A DNA stretch of 40,051 bases from the NCBI GenBank assembly GCA_012521015.1, contig JAAYNE010000117.1, positions 1-40,051 of the forward strand. The letters run 5' to 3'. The translations under genes and the position numbers were made by a program. Under the pieces are notes generated by a model. The model searched no databases and was not told the DNA's origin. It saw only the letters and a list, made by a program, of their open reading frames with translations. The first letter of the stretch is position 1, and each line of letters begins with the position of its first letter. Positions 10,181 through 19,569 of the stretch are shown here, piece after piece. Origin of the DNA: Clostridiaceae bacterium (GTDB taxonomy: Bacteria > Bacillota > Clostridia > Saccharofermentanales > DTU023).

Positions 10181-11113
10181 ATGCCGAAAACTAATTTTAA
10201 ATGCGGATTTGTAACACTTGCAGGACGAACCAATATAGGTAAATCGACTTTGCTTAACCAAATTATGCAAGCGGAAATTGCAATAGCCACCCATAAGCCG
10301 CAAACAACCAGACATTTGATTAAAGGAATTTATCAAGATGAGCAGTGTCAGATTATTTTTATTGATTCACCGGGCATGCATCAACCGGCTGATCAATTAG
10401 GACGCAATATGCGCAAAGCAGCTTCTGTTGCGATTCAAGAAACAGATGCAGTTGTCTTATTGATTGATGCCAGGTCTGAATTGGAAATCGGTGAAATCGA
10501 AAAACAAATAATAGATTTGGCAACTTCCAGCAATAAAGATTTGATTTTGGTAGTTAACAAGATTGACTTAGTAGAAAAAACAAGAATATTGCCTTTAATC
10601 CAAGAATATATAAAATATACCGACTTTAAAGCGGTAGTTCCAATTTCGGCAAAAAATAATGATGGAATTGACCTCTTGCTTGCAGAAATCAAAGACGTAT
10701 TACCCAAAAATTCACCCCTAATTATTGATGGCAGTTATACGGATCAAACTGAAAGAATTTTAGCAGCTGAATACATCAGAGCTGAGATTATCGAACAAAT
10801 TTCCGAAGAAGTTCCTTACAGTGTAGCAATTAAAATCGAAGAATTTAATGAAATTTTTGATATTAATCATCTGCGTGTCAAAGTACAAATTCATGCTACG
10901 ATTTTTGTTGACCGCGAAAATCATAAAATGATTCTTTTAGGGAAAAAAGGTAGACAAATTGCTGCTCTGGGTAAAGCGAGCCGGGAGCGAATCAGTGAAA
11001 TGCTGGATTGCCCTTGTGATTTAATGCTATATGTCAAAGTCAGAACTGATTGGCGCAATAAGTATTCCCAACTAAAAGAATTAGGCTATAGCAGTCAAGA
11101 TTTGATTTTATGA
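10181..11113 (+). CDS. era: GTPase Era
   Basis: GRTNIGKSTLLNQ, DSPGMH, NKIDL, C-terminal KH domain (ILLGKKGRQIAALGKASRERI); ATG at 10181 follows gagga SD. Confidence 0.95.
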   Translation: MPKTNFKCGFVTLAGRTNIGKSTLLNQIMQAEIAIATHKPQTTRHLIKGIYQDEQCQIIFIDSPGMHQPADQLGRNMRKAASVAIQETDAVVLLIDARSELEIGEIEKQIIDLATSSNKDLILVVNKIDLVEKTRILPLIQEYIKYTDFKAVVPISAKNNDGIDLLLAEIKDVLPKNSPLIIDGSYTDQTERILAAEYIRAEIIEQISEEVPYSVAIKIEEFNEIFDINHLRVKVQIHATIFVDRENHKMILLGKKGRQIAALGKASRERISEMLDCPCDLMLYVKVRTDWRNKYSQLKELGYSSQDLIL

Positions 11114-11889
11114 GTTTTATTAAAACAAAAGGATTTGTTATACAAAGCATTGCCTATCGGGATTCAAACCGTTTACTTAAGTTGCTTACTCCGGAACATG
11201 GTTTAATTACATGTTCAGCTCAAGGTGCGAAAAGCAAAAAAAGTACTTTGCGGATTGCCAGTAATCCTTTTGTGTTTGCGGAATATGAATTATTTTATTA
11301 TCGTGAGCGCTATCGGGTACAAGCTGCAAGTATCATTGATGCTTATTTACCGTTAATGGAAGATATTAAACGTTTAACTTGTGTTTCTCATTTGGCAGAG
11401 TTAGTTTTAGATGTTTTACACGATAATTGCAAAGGCAAAACCAGCTATCTGTTTTGGGCATATGCATCTTATAAAATTACTACCGATCCAGATCCAATTT
11501 TAATGACTAATCTTGCTCAATTAAAATATTTGTCGGAACAAGGGTTTGCACCTTGGATAGAAAATTGCTTGATTTGCGGAAAAGAATTTTCTGATCAAGG
11601 GGCGAGATTCTATTTTTCTAAATGCGGTGCGATATGTGAACAGGATTCTTGTCGAAAAAATATCGGTCCTTCATCGATTATTGATCTATCACTTAGTGCT
11701 TTAGTGACACTGATGTTTCTTATTCATAATCCCTATGAAAAATGTTTCAATTTGCAGTTATCCTCAAGAGTTCGGCAAGAAATTATTAATTTTTCTGAAC
11801 GTTATTTAACTTTCGTTATGGAAAAAAGTTATCAGAAACTCAATATTATTAAATCATTGGAAGATTTCGAACGAGGAAATATTAAATGA
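11110..11889 (+). CDS. recO: DNA repair protein RecO
   Basis: TKGFVIQSIAYRDSNRLLKLLTPEHGLITCSAQGAK N-terminal OB fold; zinc-binding Cys pattern; position after era. Confidence 0.9.
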   Translation: MSFIKTKGFVIQSIAYRDSNRLLKLLTPEHGLITCSAQGAKSKKSTLRIASNPFVFAEYELFYYRERYRVQAASIIDAYLPLMEDIKRLTCVSHLAELVLDVLHDNCKGKTSYLFWAYASYKITTDPDPILMTNLAQLKYLSEQGFAPWIENCLICGKEFSDQGARFYFSKCGAICEQDSCRKNIGPSSIIDLSLSALVTLMFLIHNPYEKCFNLQLSSRVRQEIINFSERYLTFVMEKSYQKLNIIKSLEDFERGNIK

Positions 11890-11978
11890 GTAAATATAAT
11901 GGATTCCTATCTATTGCGAATCACAAAAAATATTTGATTATTCTTTCCAATGAGGAAAACATTTCACGTAAGAAGTAG
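11886..11978 (+). CDS. Possible 30-aa ORF overlapping the recO stop (ATGA)
   Basis: MSKYNGFLSIANHKKYLIILSNEENISRKK*, read manually; ATG overlaps recO TGA; no homology basis. Confidence 0.2.
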   Translation: MSKYNGFLSIANHKKYLIILSNEENISRKK

Positions 11979-12033
11979 ATCATCACTTGCGATGACTGCT
12001 CAAAAAAATAAATACGTATAAAAGTATCAGCTA

Positions 12034-14706
12034 TCAGCAATGGTCTTGCCAGAAAATTTCAATTTCAGAGAGCAAGTCTTGATGTTGGTCGAATTGTTTA
12101 ACTAACCAATCGTCCGGGAAAATAGTTTGCCATTCAGGACTTGAGTAGCGATCGTCGATTAATACTGCAAAGCCGACATCTTGCTCGCTTCTAATCAATC
12201 GTCCTACAGCTTGTTGTACCCGATTAAATCCTGGATATTGATAACCGTAAGCTCGTCCGCCTTCAAATTTTTCTGCATAATATTGAGTCATAATTTCACG
12301 TTCTGGTGATATTTGCGGCATACCGGTACCAATCACAAAAACACCGGATAATTTTTCGCCTTGCAAATCAATTCCTTCATTGAAGTGACTGCCTAGAACT
12401 GCGAAAGCTAACAGACTTCTTGTACCAAATTCTTCAAACTTATTTAAAAAAGATCTTTTTTGTAATTCTGTCATATTTCTGTTTTGAAAGATTAAATCGA
12501 CGTTATTAATAGATTTTGTTGCCTTTCCTACTTTGTTTTTTATTTGAAAAAGATATTGGTAAGACGGAACAAAAATCAAATAATTTCCAATATGTTTTTG
12601 ACAAGCTTCAAGAATAAATTTCGTAATTAAGGACATTGTTTGTTCGCGATCTTTGAAACGAACCGAATATTCAGTCAAAGCAGTAATTAATCGATTCTCA
12701 TGTGGAAATGGTGAAACTAGCGACAACATTTCAGCCGGCTGTTCTCTAAGTTTACTGTTTAACAGAGCATGGTAATAGTTAATTGGTGATAATGTTGCAG
12801 AAAAGAATATTATAGGATGTATATTTAAATAGCAATCTGTTAAATGTTTTGCAGTATCTAAGGCTAATAAATAAATATCTGCAAAACCGATTTGGCTTGG
12901 TCTGAATGCGGTTATATAAGCTTCATTAAAATAAAACTCTGCAACTTTGACAAAGTATAACAAGTCAAACCAAAAATCCAAAATTAATTGTTTACCTTCA
13001 AAAACTCTTTGTTGGTCAAGAAAATTCCTAATCTGATAAATTAATCTGCCGATTTTGCTTAAAAATAAGTCCGGTAATTGTCTTACTCCGATAAAACCTT
13101 GATCAATTAACCATTGAGAATTCAATTGTTTGGAAAAAAAGTTATTATATTCAGGTTTTTTACAGCTCTTAAATATTTCGGAAAAGTTTTGCAACTCATT
13201 AATTATGATTTCCAGAGTATTGATTAATGAGCTATATTGATTGCTAAAGTTAAGTTGTTGATGTTTTAAAATGTTACTAATTTTGACAATATCTTCACCT
13301 TTAATTCCGGCTGAATACATCATTCTTGCTCTGGACGGAAGGTTATGTGCTTCATCAATCAGGATTGCCGTTTTATTATTCTCGTCCTTAATTCCGAAAA
13401 ACTGTTGGATTTTGGCTTGAGGATCGAATATGTGATTATAATCCCCAATAATCACATCACAAAAACCCGCAAAGTCGAGCGACAGTTCATGCGGACAAAC
13501 CTGATGTTTGAGGGCTATTTCAGTAATATTTTGCGGATTAATTTCTTCTAAAGGCAATAAATCATTAATCGCATCAGGCAATCTTTGATAATAGTCAATT
13601 GCGAAGGGACAAATTGTTTGATCGCAAAATATATCTTGTTTAGCACAAATTTTCTCTTTGGCTTGAAGTAGAATACTGCGAATCATAAAACCGCAATTGC
13701 GCAAAATCTGCAGACTATTTAATGCAACATCTCTGGTAGCAATCATGGCAGTTGCATAAAATATACGGTTGACGTATTTTGCACTTAAAGCTTTCAGGGC
13801 AGGGTAGAGTGTAGCCATTGTTTTCCCGATTCCGGTCGGAGCCTGAACCAAGATTGCAGTATTATCTCTAATTGTTGCTAAAGTCTGACGCATCATTTCA
13901 GTCTGACCGTCACGGATAGTCGAAAAGGGAAAACCGGAAGTTTTAATAGATTTGTTACGAATATCTTGCCAGAGAAAAATGTTCCGCATGTGAAATATAT
14001 ATTCCTGACAAGTTTCCATCATGAATTTAGACAATTCATTCCATGTGAAAATTCTGCTCTTTTCAACAAATTCGTCATGATCGACTGCAATATAAACTAA
14101 TTTCAAGGTTATCACATCATGTTTAAGAGCTTGTCCAATTGCCTCAATCAGATTTGGTGAATTTATTTTAATGTTTTTTGTATAATTTTCATTTTTGATA
14201 TTTTTAAGTAGATTGGCATAAATTTTGAGCTGTGCCCAATGTACAGGATCACCATGTTCCGGTAAAAAAATACTGTTACCGCGAAAACTTTTTATTTCAT
14301 ATAAAGTAATTTGTTGATTTTTAATAGTTAAATTGTCTAAACGACCATTGATTTTTAAAATAAATTCAGAAGTGGAGTAATCTCCGGATAAACTGAGTTC
14401 GGAACATACAAAATCATATCCTTCAACAGATACTTCGTCGGACTTTTCATCAGACGAGGCAATAAATTCTTCACCGTGTGTTTCAGCAGATATATGTTTT
14501 TTCTCTGATTCATCATTAGGAACGAACGAGTCGCTTAAGTAAGCAGAGAATTTTTGATGGATTTTAATACCATCAAATGAATCAATTCCACCATAAATAG
14601 GTACAGCCAGGCCACCGCTACGGTGGATGATTTCTGCTAATCTTCTGGCTGAAATAGTAATTTGATTTTTATTAAATATATTTTGCATGTAATTTGATCT
14701 TATCAA
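12034..14706 (-). CDS. DinG/XPD-type (COG1199-like) ATP-dependent DNA helicase with apparent N-terminal PD-(D/E)XK nuclease domain
   Basis: QAPTGIGKTMATLYPAL Walker A, LIDEAHNLPSRAR DEAH box, Cys cluster (CAKQDIFCDQTICPF...CPHE), QAVGRLIRSEQDVG motif VI; N-terminal GRLD...YEIKS...HWAQLKIYA resembles RecB/Cas4-type nuclease motifs. Confidence 0.88.
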   Translation of the reverse strand: MIRSNYMQNIFNKNQITISARRLAEIIHRSGGLAVPIYGGIDSFDGIKIHQKFSAYLSDSFVPNDESEKKHISAETHGEEFIASSDEKSDEVSVEGYDFVCSELSLSGDYSTSEFILKINGRLDNLTIKNQQITLYEIKSFRGNSIFLPEHGDPVHWAQLKIYANLLKNIKNENYTKNIKINSPNLIEAIGQALKHDVITLKLVYIAVDHDEFVEKSRIFTWNELSKFMMETCQEYIFHMRNIFLWQDIRNKSIKTSGFPFSTIRDGQTEMMRQTLATIRDNTAILVQAPTGIGKTMATLYPALKALSAKYVNRIFYATAMIATRDVALNSLQILRNCGFMIRSILLQAKEKICAKQDIFCDQTICPFAIDYYQRLPDAINDLLPLEEINPQNITEIALKHQVCPHELSLDFAGFCDVIIGDYNHIFDPQAKIQQFFGIKDENNKTAILIDEAHNLPSRARMMYSAGIKGEDIVKISNILKHQQLNFSNQYSSLINTLEIIINELQNFSEIFKSCKKPEYNNFFSKQLNSQWLIDQGFIGVRQLPDLFLSKIGRLIYQIRNFLDQQRVFEGKQLILDFWFDLLYFVKVAEFYFNEAYITAFRPSQIGFADIYLLALDTAKHLTDCYLNIHPIIFFSATLSPINYYHALLNSKLREQPAEMLSLVSPFPHENRLITALTEYSVRFKDREQTMSLITKFILEACQKHIGNYLIFVPSYQYLFQIKNKVGKATKSINNVDLIFQNRNMTELQKRSFLNKFEEFGTRSLLAFAVLGSHFNEGIDLQGEKLSGVFVIGTGMPQISPEREIMTQYYAEKFEGGRAYGYQYPGFNRVQQAVGRLIRSEQDVGFAVLIDDRYSSPEWQTIFPDDWLVKQFDQHQDLLSEIEIFWQDHC

Positions 14707-14743
14707 ATAATTTCAAGAGTTAAAACAAAAAACTTGCGTTATT

Positions 14744-15301
14744 TTAAAATACGATAATTCCTAAAAAAGCAGCTATTATAATCAGAAAAATCGGGGAAAT
14801 GCTTTTTTTTAGAAACTTATTTGAACCGAAAGATATAATGATCAGAATTGCAGCAATAATAATTGACTGAAGATTAAGGCTAATTCCGGTTTTAAATATG
14901 AATAAGTTTGTAATCATCATATAACAACCGGTTGCAAGAATTATTCCGATAATACAAGGTATTAGCCCATCAAGTATTGTTTTAACATATTTGTTTTCAA
15001 GAACAGTTTTGAGTAATGATGTGATAAGCAAAATAATGATAAAAGCTGGCAGAACGACGGCGATTGTTGTTATTACCGCACCTAGCAAACCTCCTTGATT
15101 GCTACCGACATAGGTAGCTAAATTGACCATAATCGGTCCCGGAGTGCTTTCGCTGACTGCAATCATATAGGTAATCATTTCATCACTTAACCAACCATAT
15201 GACAGAACTACATCTCGAATTAACGGGATTGAACTGTAAGCACCACCAAAAGAGAAACAACCTACTTTGAAAAAACCGAGAAACAGCTCCCAATAAATCA
15301 T
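14744..15301 (-). CDS. Chromate transporter (CHR domain), half 1
   Basis: FFKVGCFSFGGAYSSIPLI...SESTPGPIMVNLATYVG. Confidence 0.9.
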   Translation of the reverse strand: MIYWELFLGFFKVGCFSFGGAYSSIPLIRDVVLSYGWLSDEMITYMIAVSESTPGPIMVNLATYVGSNQGGLLGAVITTIAVVLPAFIIILLITSLLKTVLENKYVKTILDGLIPCIIGIILATGCYMMITNLFIFKTGISLNLQSIIIAAILIIISFGSNKFLKKSISPIFLIIIAAFLGIIVF

Positions 15302-15876
15302 TTTACTGCCTCACCTTTTGATTTAGAATTGTTTTTGACAATAAAAATTACTAAATTAACAGCGGCAGCGATTAACATTAAACTGATGGACGAAAAGTTC
15401 CAAGCAAAAATATTAATCAGTAACATTGTAAGAAAAGAGCTAAGCATGATGATTAAGGGAACCGGTTTCTTCGGAATTTTTTTAATCATATTAATTGCGA
15501 CTTTTAGAATTAAAACACTAACTGCAATTTTGATACCTTTAAATGCTTTAGCAATAATAGTAATTTCTAGAAAATTATTTAAATACATCGAAATTATATA
15601 TATAACTAAAAATGATGGTAAAACAACACCAAATGTTGATACTATCGACCCGATTAAACCTTTCTGCCGATAACCGACAAATGTTGCAAGATTGATTGCG
15701 ATAGGTCCGGGTGTGGACTCAGCAACAATGGTTAAATTCATCATTTCATCGTGAGTAATCCACTTGTTATTTTTAACACAAGTTTGTTCAATTATTGGGA
15801 TCATTGCATAACCGCCACCAAATGTAAAAAGTCCTATTTTAAAAAATGTTAAAAATAAATTAAATAAAAGTTTCAT
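15298..15876 (-). CDS. Chromate transporter (CHR domain), half 2
   Basis: FFKIGLFTFGGGYAMIPIIEQ...AESTPGPIAINLATFVG; ATGA overlap with downstream half. Confidence 0.9.
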   Translation of the reverse strand: MKLLFNLFLTFFKIGLFTFGGGYAMIPIIEQTCVKNNKWITHDEMMNLTIVAESTPGPIAINLATFVGYRQKGLIGSIVSTFGVVLPSFLVIYIISMYLNNFLEITIIAKAFKGIKIAVSVLILKVAINMIKKIPKKPVPLIIMLSSFLTMLLINIFAWNFSSISLMLIAAAVNLVIFIVKNNSKSKGEAVK

Positions 15877-16027
15877 ATTTTATTGTCCTCTCGTATGCTT
15901 TCCTCATATTCTCTTTTTTGCTTAGATTTAGATCTCTTGTCAATTTTTTGTTTTTTAACTTAGATTTTTATCATTGAATTAAAAATTATATCTTCTATTG
16001 TTCAACATACTATTTTTCCGCAAACTC

Positions 16028-16056
16028 TTGCAACTGTCCGTGTATCTGGATATAGT
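16028..16056 (+). promoter_or_regulatory. Sigma-A-type promoter for the 16124 gene
   Basis: TTGCAA (16028-16033), 17-bp spacer, TATAGT (16051-16056). Confidence 0.55.
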
Positions 16057-16123
16057 TTATTCTGTGATTATTTGTAAGCAAACGGCAAGGGAACATGAGC
16101 AATAAACGAAAGGATGATATATT

Positions 16124-16990
16124 ATGGGCCTGTTCAAAAAGAAAAATCAATCATTAGCAGGCAACGAGCATTACATTCTTAGGTGTAAGCAATGTGGTCA
16201 AGAAGTTGTAAACATCCCCGGAGAGCATATGCCGGAGATGCAATACTACTTCCATCCTAAAACTATGGGAGTGGTTTCAGCTGCCAACGGTCAAACAATT
16301 ACATATGGTGGACTTCAAGAATTTTTCACTTTACAAGTGTCAGCAGACCAAAGCACAAACATGCCCACTACGCTTGCGGATTGCATGGTCACAATCCATG
16401 AGCATTTGGTTTCCCATAATAAGCCTTTGTATATGATTATCATGGATATACTTGCAAACAATACAGTTAGTCATACTTATTTTCCCAAAAAGATTGGCAG
16501 TGAAGGTCTGGAGTATCACGGGTTAGATTTTGGCATTCTGCACGATAGAGGACGCGATTTTGAGTTTAACCCAAACCTTTGGGAAAGTGTTGTTGTGGCT
16601 GCAAGCCCGAATATTAAAATCAAGGGATTTCCGATGGGAACAGATTATTCCAAGGCTGTATTGCCGGGTATCCATCTGAAACGGCAAGTAAGTGTAAGTA
16701 TGTTTGATTATCAGCAATATGTCACGATGGCGGTTAACGATCTTTCGGCCATGTGTGGCACCGCTGTTTTGGATGACACTCTTTCGGCCATGTCCGGCAT
16801 CGCTGTTCTGGGTAGTGCTCTTGAAAAAAATCGAGACTATATCAGGAACCTGGGAGAAGAACTATATGAGGCACATGGCATGAATGCCATGCAGGATGTT
16901 TTTGCCGCAGTAACAGAGCGTTACCCTATGCTACGCAGTCAGTTATCTTCAATATGGAACGGTGTTGGTGATTGGACGGATTTGACTTGA
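16124..16990 (+). CDS. Uncharacterised protein with one CxxC motif
   Basis: 288-aa ORF with SD (aaagga) and upstream promoter; YILRCKQCGQEV CxxC near N-terminus; family not recognised. Confidence 0.75.
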   Translation: MGLFKKKNQSLAGNEHYILRCKQCGQEVVNIPGEHMPEMQYYFHPKTMGVVSAANGQTITYGGLQEFFTLQVSADQSTNMPTTLADCMVTIHEHLVSHNKPLYMIIMDILANNTVSHTYFPKKIGSEGLEYHGLDFGILHDRGRDFEFNPNLWESVVVAASPNIKIKGFPMGTDYSKAVLPGIHLKRQVSVSMFDYQQYVTMAVNDLSAMCGTAVLDDTLSAMSGIAVLGSALEKNRDYIRNLGEELYEAHGMNAMQDVFAAVTERYPMLRSQLSSIWNGVGDWTDLT

Positions 16991-17111
16991 TGTTGTAGCA
17001 TTAACACAATCGGAAGTTCACGATGTTTTCTTGATACTCATAATGGGCTAAGGGTGGTGTAAGGTTATCAATATTGACTTTTATATTTCCGGACATAGAA
17101 AGGGGTGAGCT

Positions 17112-18380
17112 ATGAGGAGCATTGAAATTCCTTTCGGAAAGAGTAAACTATTTGTTCAAGTGCCTGAAAAACGGCTTAACGCAGTTATTAGACCCAATCA
17201 TAATCATATAATGTCTGTCTCTCAGAAGGAGGTTGTTCTTGCGGCATTGGCCAATCCTATAGGCACTCGACGTCTATGTGAGTTGGCACGCAATAAGCAA
17301 CGTGTACTTATTATTACCAGTGACCATACTCGTCCTGTACCAAGTGATATTACCATGCCTCTTTTGCTTGACGAGATTCGTCGAAATAACCCGGAAGTGT
17401 TAATAACCCTTTTGATTGCTACCGGTATGCACCGTTCTACTACCGAAGCGGAGTTGCTTGAACGCTTTGGAGACGAGATTGTTGACAATGAATCTATCGT
17501 TGTGCATAATGCCTCATCAGATGAGGATATGACGTTTTTCGGCACATTACCTTCCGGTGGGGAACTATGGTTAAATAAGCTTGTAAAAGAAAATGATTTG
17601 GTAATATCCGAAGGCTTTATTGAACCTCACTTTTTTGCGGGGTTCTCAGGCGGACGCAAGTCCATTTTGCCCGGAGTGGCTTCCAGAAAAACAGTTTTGT
17701 ATAATCACAATGCACATTTCATTGCAAACCCCAATGCTCGTCAGGGCAGTTTGGATGAAAACCCCATCCATAAGGATATGCTCTTTGCTGCTAACCAAGC
17801 CAAACTAGCCTTTATTCTCAACGTCATCATCGATACAGACAAGAAGGTTGTTGCTGCGGTTGCCGGTGATCATAAAAAAGCCCATCTTGCCGGATGTGTA
17901 CTGTGTGAAAAGATGGCTCGTGTAGAAAAAGTTGTTTCTGACATTGTTATTACGTCCAATGGAGGATACCCACTGGATCAGAATATTTATCAGTCTGTTA
18001 AGGGCATGACAGCGGCAGAGAGTTGTATTCGCCAAGGCGGTGCTATTATCATGTGTGCAGCGCTTGGAGATGGACATGGGGGTGAGGATTTTTACCGCTG
18101 GTTTGCTGATCGTCCCAATGCTGAAACTGTAATGCGCGACATTGAAGGTATTCCACCGGAAGAAACCTCTATGGATCAATGGCAGGCACAGATTCTAGCT
18201 CGAGTGATGAGCAAAGCAACTTGTTGGATTGTTACAAGTGTTGAGAATCGTGAGCTGATTGAGACTATGCATATGAAATGGGCGCCTGATGTAAAGAGTG
18301 CTTTGGCAGAAGCTACTGTTCTTCTGGGTGAAGACTCCACTGTAACGGTAATTCCGGATGGTGTAGGTGTAATCATATGA
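17112..18380 (+). CDS. larA: LarA-like nickel-pincer-dependent lactate racemase family protein
   Basis: ITSDHTRPVPSDITMPLLLDEIRR, ATGMHRSTTEAELLERFG, GFSGGRKSILPGVASRKTVLYNHNAHF match LarA family signatures; SD aaaggggtgag. Confidence 0.88.
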   Translation: MRSIEIPFGKSKLFVQVPEKRLNAVIRPNHNHIMSVSQKEVVLAALANPIGTRRLCELARNKQRVLIITSDHTRPVPSDITMPLLLDEIRRNNPEVLITLLIATGMHRSTTEAELLERFGDEIVDNESIVVHNASSDEDMTFFGTLPSGGELWLNKLVKENDLVISEGFIEPHFFAGFSGGRKSILPGVASRKTVLYNHNAHFIANPNARQGSLDENPIHKDMLFAANQAKLAFILNVIIDTDKKVVAAVAGDHKKAHLAGCVLCEKMARVEKVVSDIVITSNGGYPLDQNIYQSVKGMTAAESCIRQGGAIIMCAALGDGHGGEDFYRWFADRPNAETVMRDIEGIPPEETSMDQWQAQILARVMSKATCWIVTSVENRELIETMHMKWAPDVKSALAEATVLLGEDSTVTVIPDGVGVII

Positions 18381-18404
18381 AAGGAAAAGTATCAAAATAT
18401 ACCA

Positions 18405-18450
18405 AAAATCCGAACCTCTCTCCGATCAGGGATATTTGGTTCGGATTATC
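18405..18450 (-). terminator. Hairpin copy A, terminator-like on the minus strand (downstream of the Fe-ADH remnant)
   Basis: Perfect 10-bp stem AATCCGAACC (18407-18416)/GGTTCGGATT (18438-18447); on the minus strand the stem is followed by TTTTTGG; similar to copy B next to tRNA-Leu. Confidence 0.6.
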
Positions 18451-18540
18451 GGTTGCCTGGTGCCGGTGGCGATACATTTTCAAGAAACCTAATACAATCG
18501 AGGGTTTGTTGGCTGTCAACAGACAGTATAATCATCTAGG

Positions 18541-18696
18541 TTAGGAAAGCGAAATATAACTGTATGCTTCCTTATAAATTCTTACTATTTCCTCGTCTGT
18601 GAACTTTTGAGGATTATTCCCGGGAGAACCGCTTGCGATTGCGTCCGATGCCATTTTTTCAACAAGTCCTATATACTGTCGATGCTCCGGTGGTCC
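18541..18696 (-). pseudogene. C-terminal remnant of an iron-containing alcohol dehydrogenase
   Basis: Minus-strand translation GPPEHRQYIGLVEKMASDAIASGSPGNNPQKFTDEEIVRIYKEAYSYISLS* resembles the Fe-ADH C-terminus (SGSPxNNP...T.EEI..(I/L)Y..AY); in-frame stop just upstream; rest of gene absent. Confidence 0.65.
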
Positions 18697-18735
18697 TCTG
18701 CGGTATTTATAAAGCTAGGTTCGCAGGTCAGGTTA

Positions 18736-19569
18736 TTAGATATCTTCTTTTTCAATCTTGGATAAAATTGAGTCAAATACTTCGGCACGGGGTGAAACTT
18801 CACTGTTTTTTATTGCTTCTATCGTTTGCTTTCTGCTAACCGGAACAGTTTTTGTAACAACAGAGCCTGTCGTTGTTTGCAAAGCCGGAACCAGTTTTGT
18901 GCGAATGACAAATATAATGCCGGCTCCGACCAAAAGTACCATCGGTATCAGCAACCACAACAGACCTGTATTCTTATCCTCAGCTATGTTACTCTGGTCC
19001 TCATCCGCAAAAGCCTCGCTTTCGAATACCACAACCTTGTCGCCATAGAGTTCCTTGAACAGTTTTGTGTACTCGGCAAAAATGCTTCTATCTACCTCCA
19101 CCACAACACGCGCCTCTCTTCCGCTGTCGCCAAAGCCCGGTGCTCCGACTCCTCCCCAACCGACACTGAGACCATAAAATAGTTTATTATTTTCTAAATA
19201 TTCGGAGGAAATCTCGTTAGAGACCGCCATTAACTCATTGTATGAATATTTAGCACTTCCAAAGGAAAGGCCGGAATCGTTTATCAACATACTGCGAATT
19301 TGATTCTCCGCCGTACCGTCATCTTCTACAAGAAGAACGGTAAGATTGTTTGAACTTCCGTCCGTGCTGTATACAAATCCGACATAATCAGGATAACCAT
19401 TTGTTTCCCAATGTTCATACAGGGCTACGATGTTTTCATAAGTAACATGATTGAGCGATGATCCCTGTACAACAAACTCTGAATTGCTGCTTGAATCAGT
19501 TGCCAACACCGTTATGGAAAGAGATAAAATACACATGAGTGCTATTACAAAAGCTATTATTTTTTTCAT
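18736..19569 (-). CDS. Predicted secreted/single-pass membrane protein cotranscribed with ECF sigma factor (possible sensor/anti-sigma)
   Basis: Start reassigned to MKKIIAFVIALMCILSLSITVLA (signal peptide), whose ATG overlaps the sigma-factor stop (ATGA); C-terminal TM GLLWLLIPMVLLVGAGIIFVI followed by a ~50-aa tail. Confidence 0.75.
   Translation of the reverse strand: MKKIIAFVIALMCILSLSITVLATDSSSNSEFVVQGSSLNHVTYENIVALYEHWETNGYPDYVGFVYSTDGSSNNLTVLLVEDDGTAENQIRSMLINDSGLSFGSAKYSYNELMAVSNEISSEYLENNKLFYGLSVGWGGVGAPGFGDSGREARVVVEVDRSIFAEYTKLFKELYGDKVVVFESEAFADEDQSNIAEDKNTGLLWLLIPMVLLVGAGIIFVIRTKLVPALQTTTGSVVTKTVPVSRKQTIEAIKNSEVSPRAEVFDSILSKIEKEDI

Noticed and set aside
12025-12038. Tandem 7-mer TATCAGC TATCAGC near the helicase stop codon
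   Set aside because: Only two short units; not enough to call a repeat or CRISPR element.
18377-18544. 55-codon plus-strand ORF (MKGKVSKYTKNPNLSPIRDIWFGLSVAWCRWRYIFKKPNTIEGLLAVNRQYNHLG) overlapping the larA stop
   Set aside because: It is built across hairpin copy A, whose relative at 20623-20680 is non-coding, and runs antisense to the Fe-ADH 3' region. The ATGA overlap is intriguing but insufficient.
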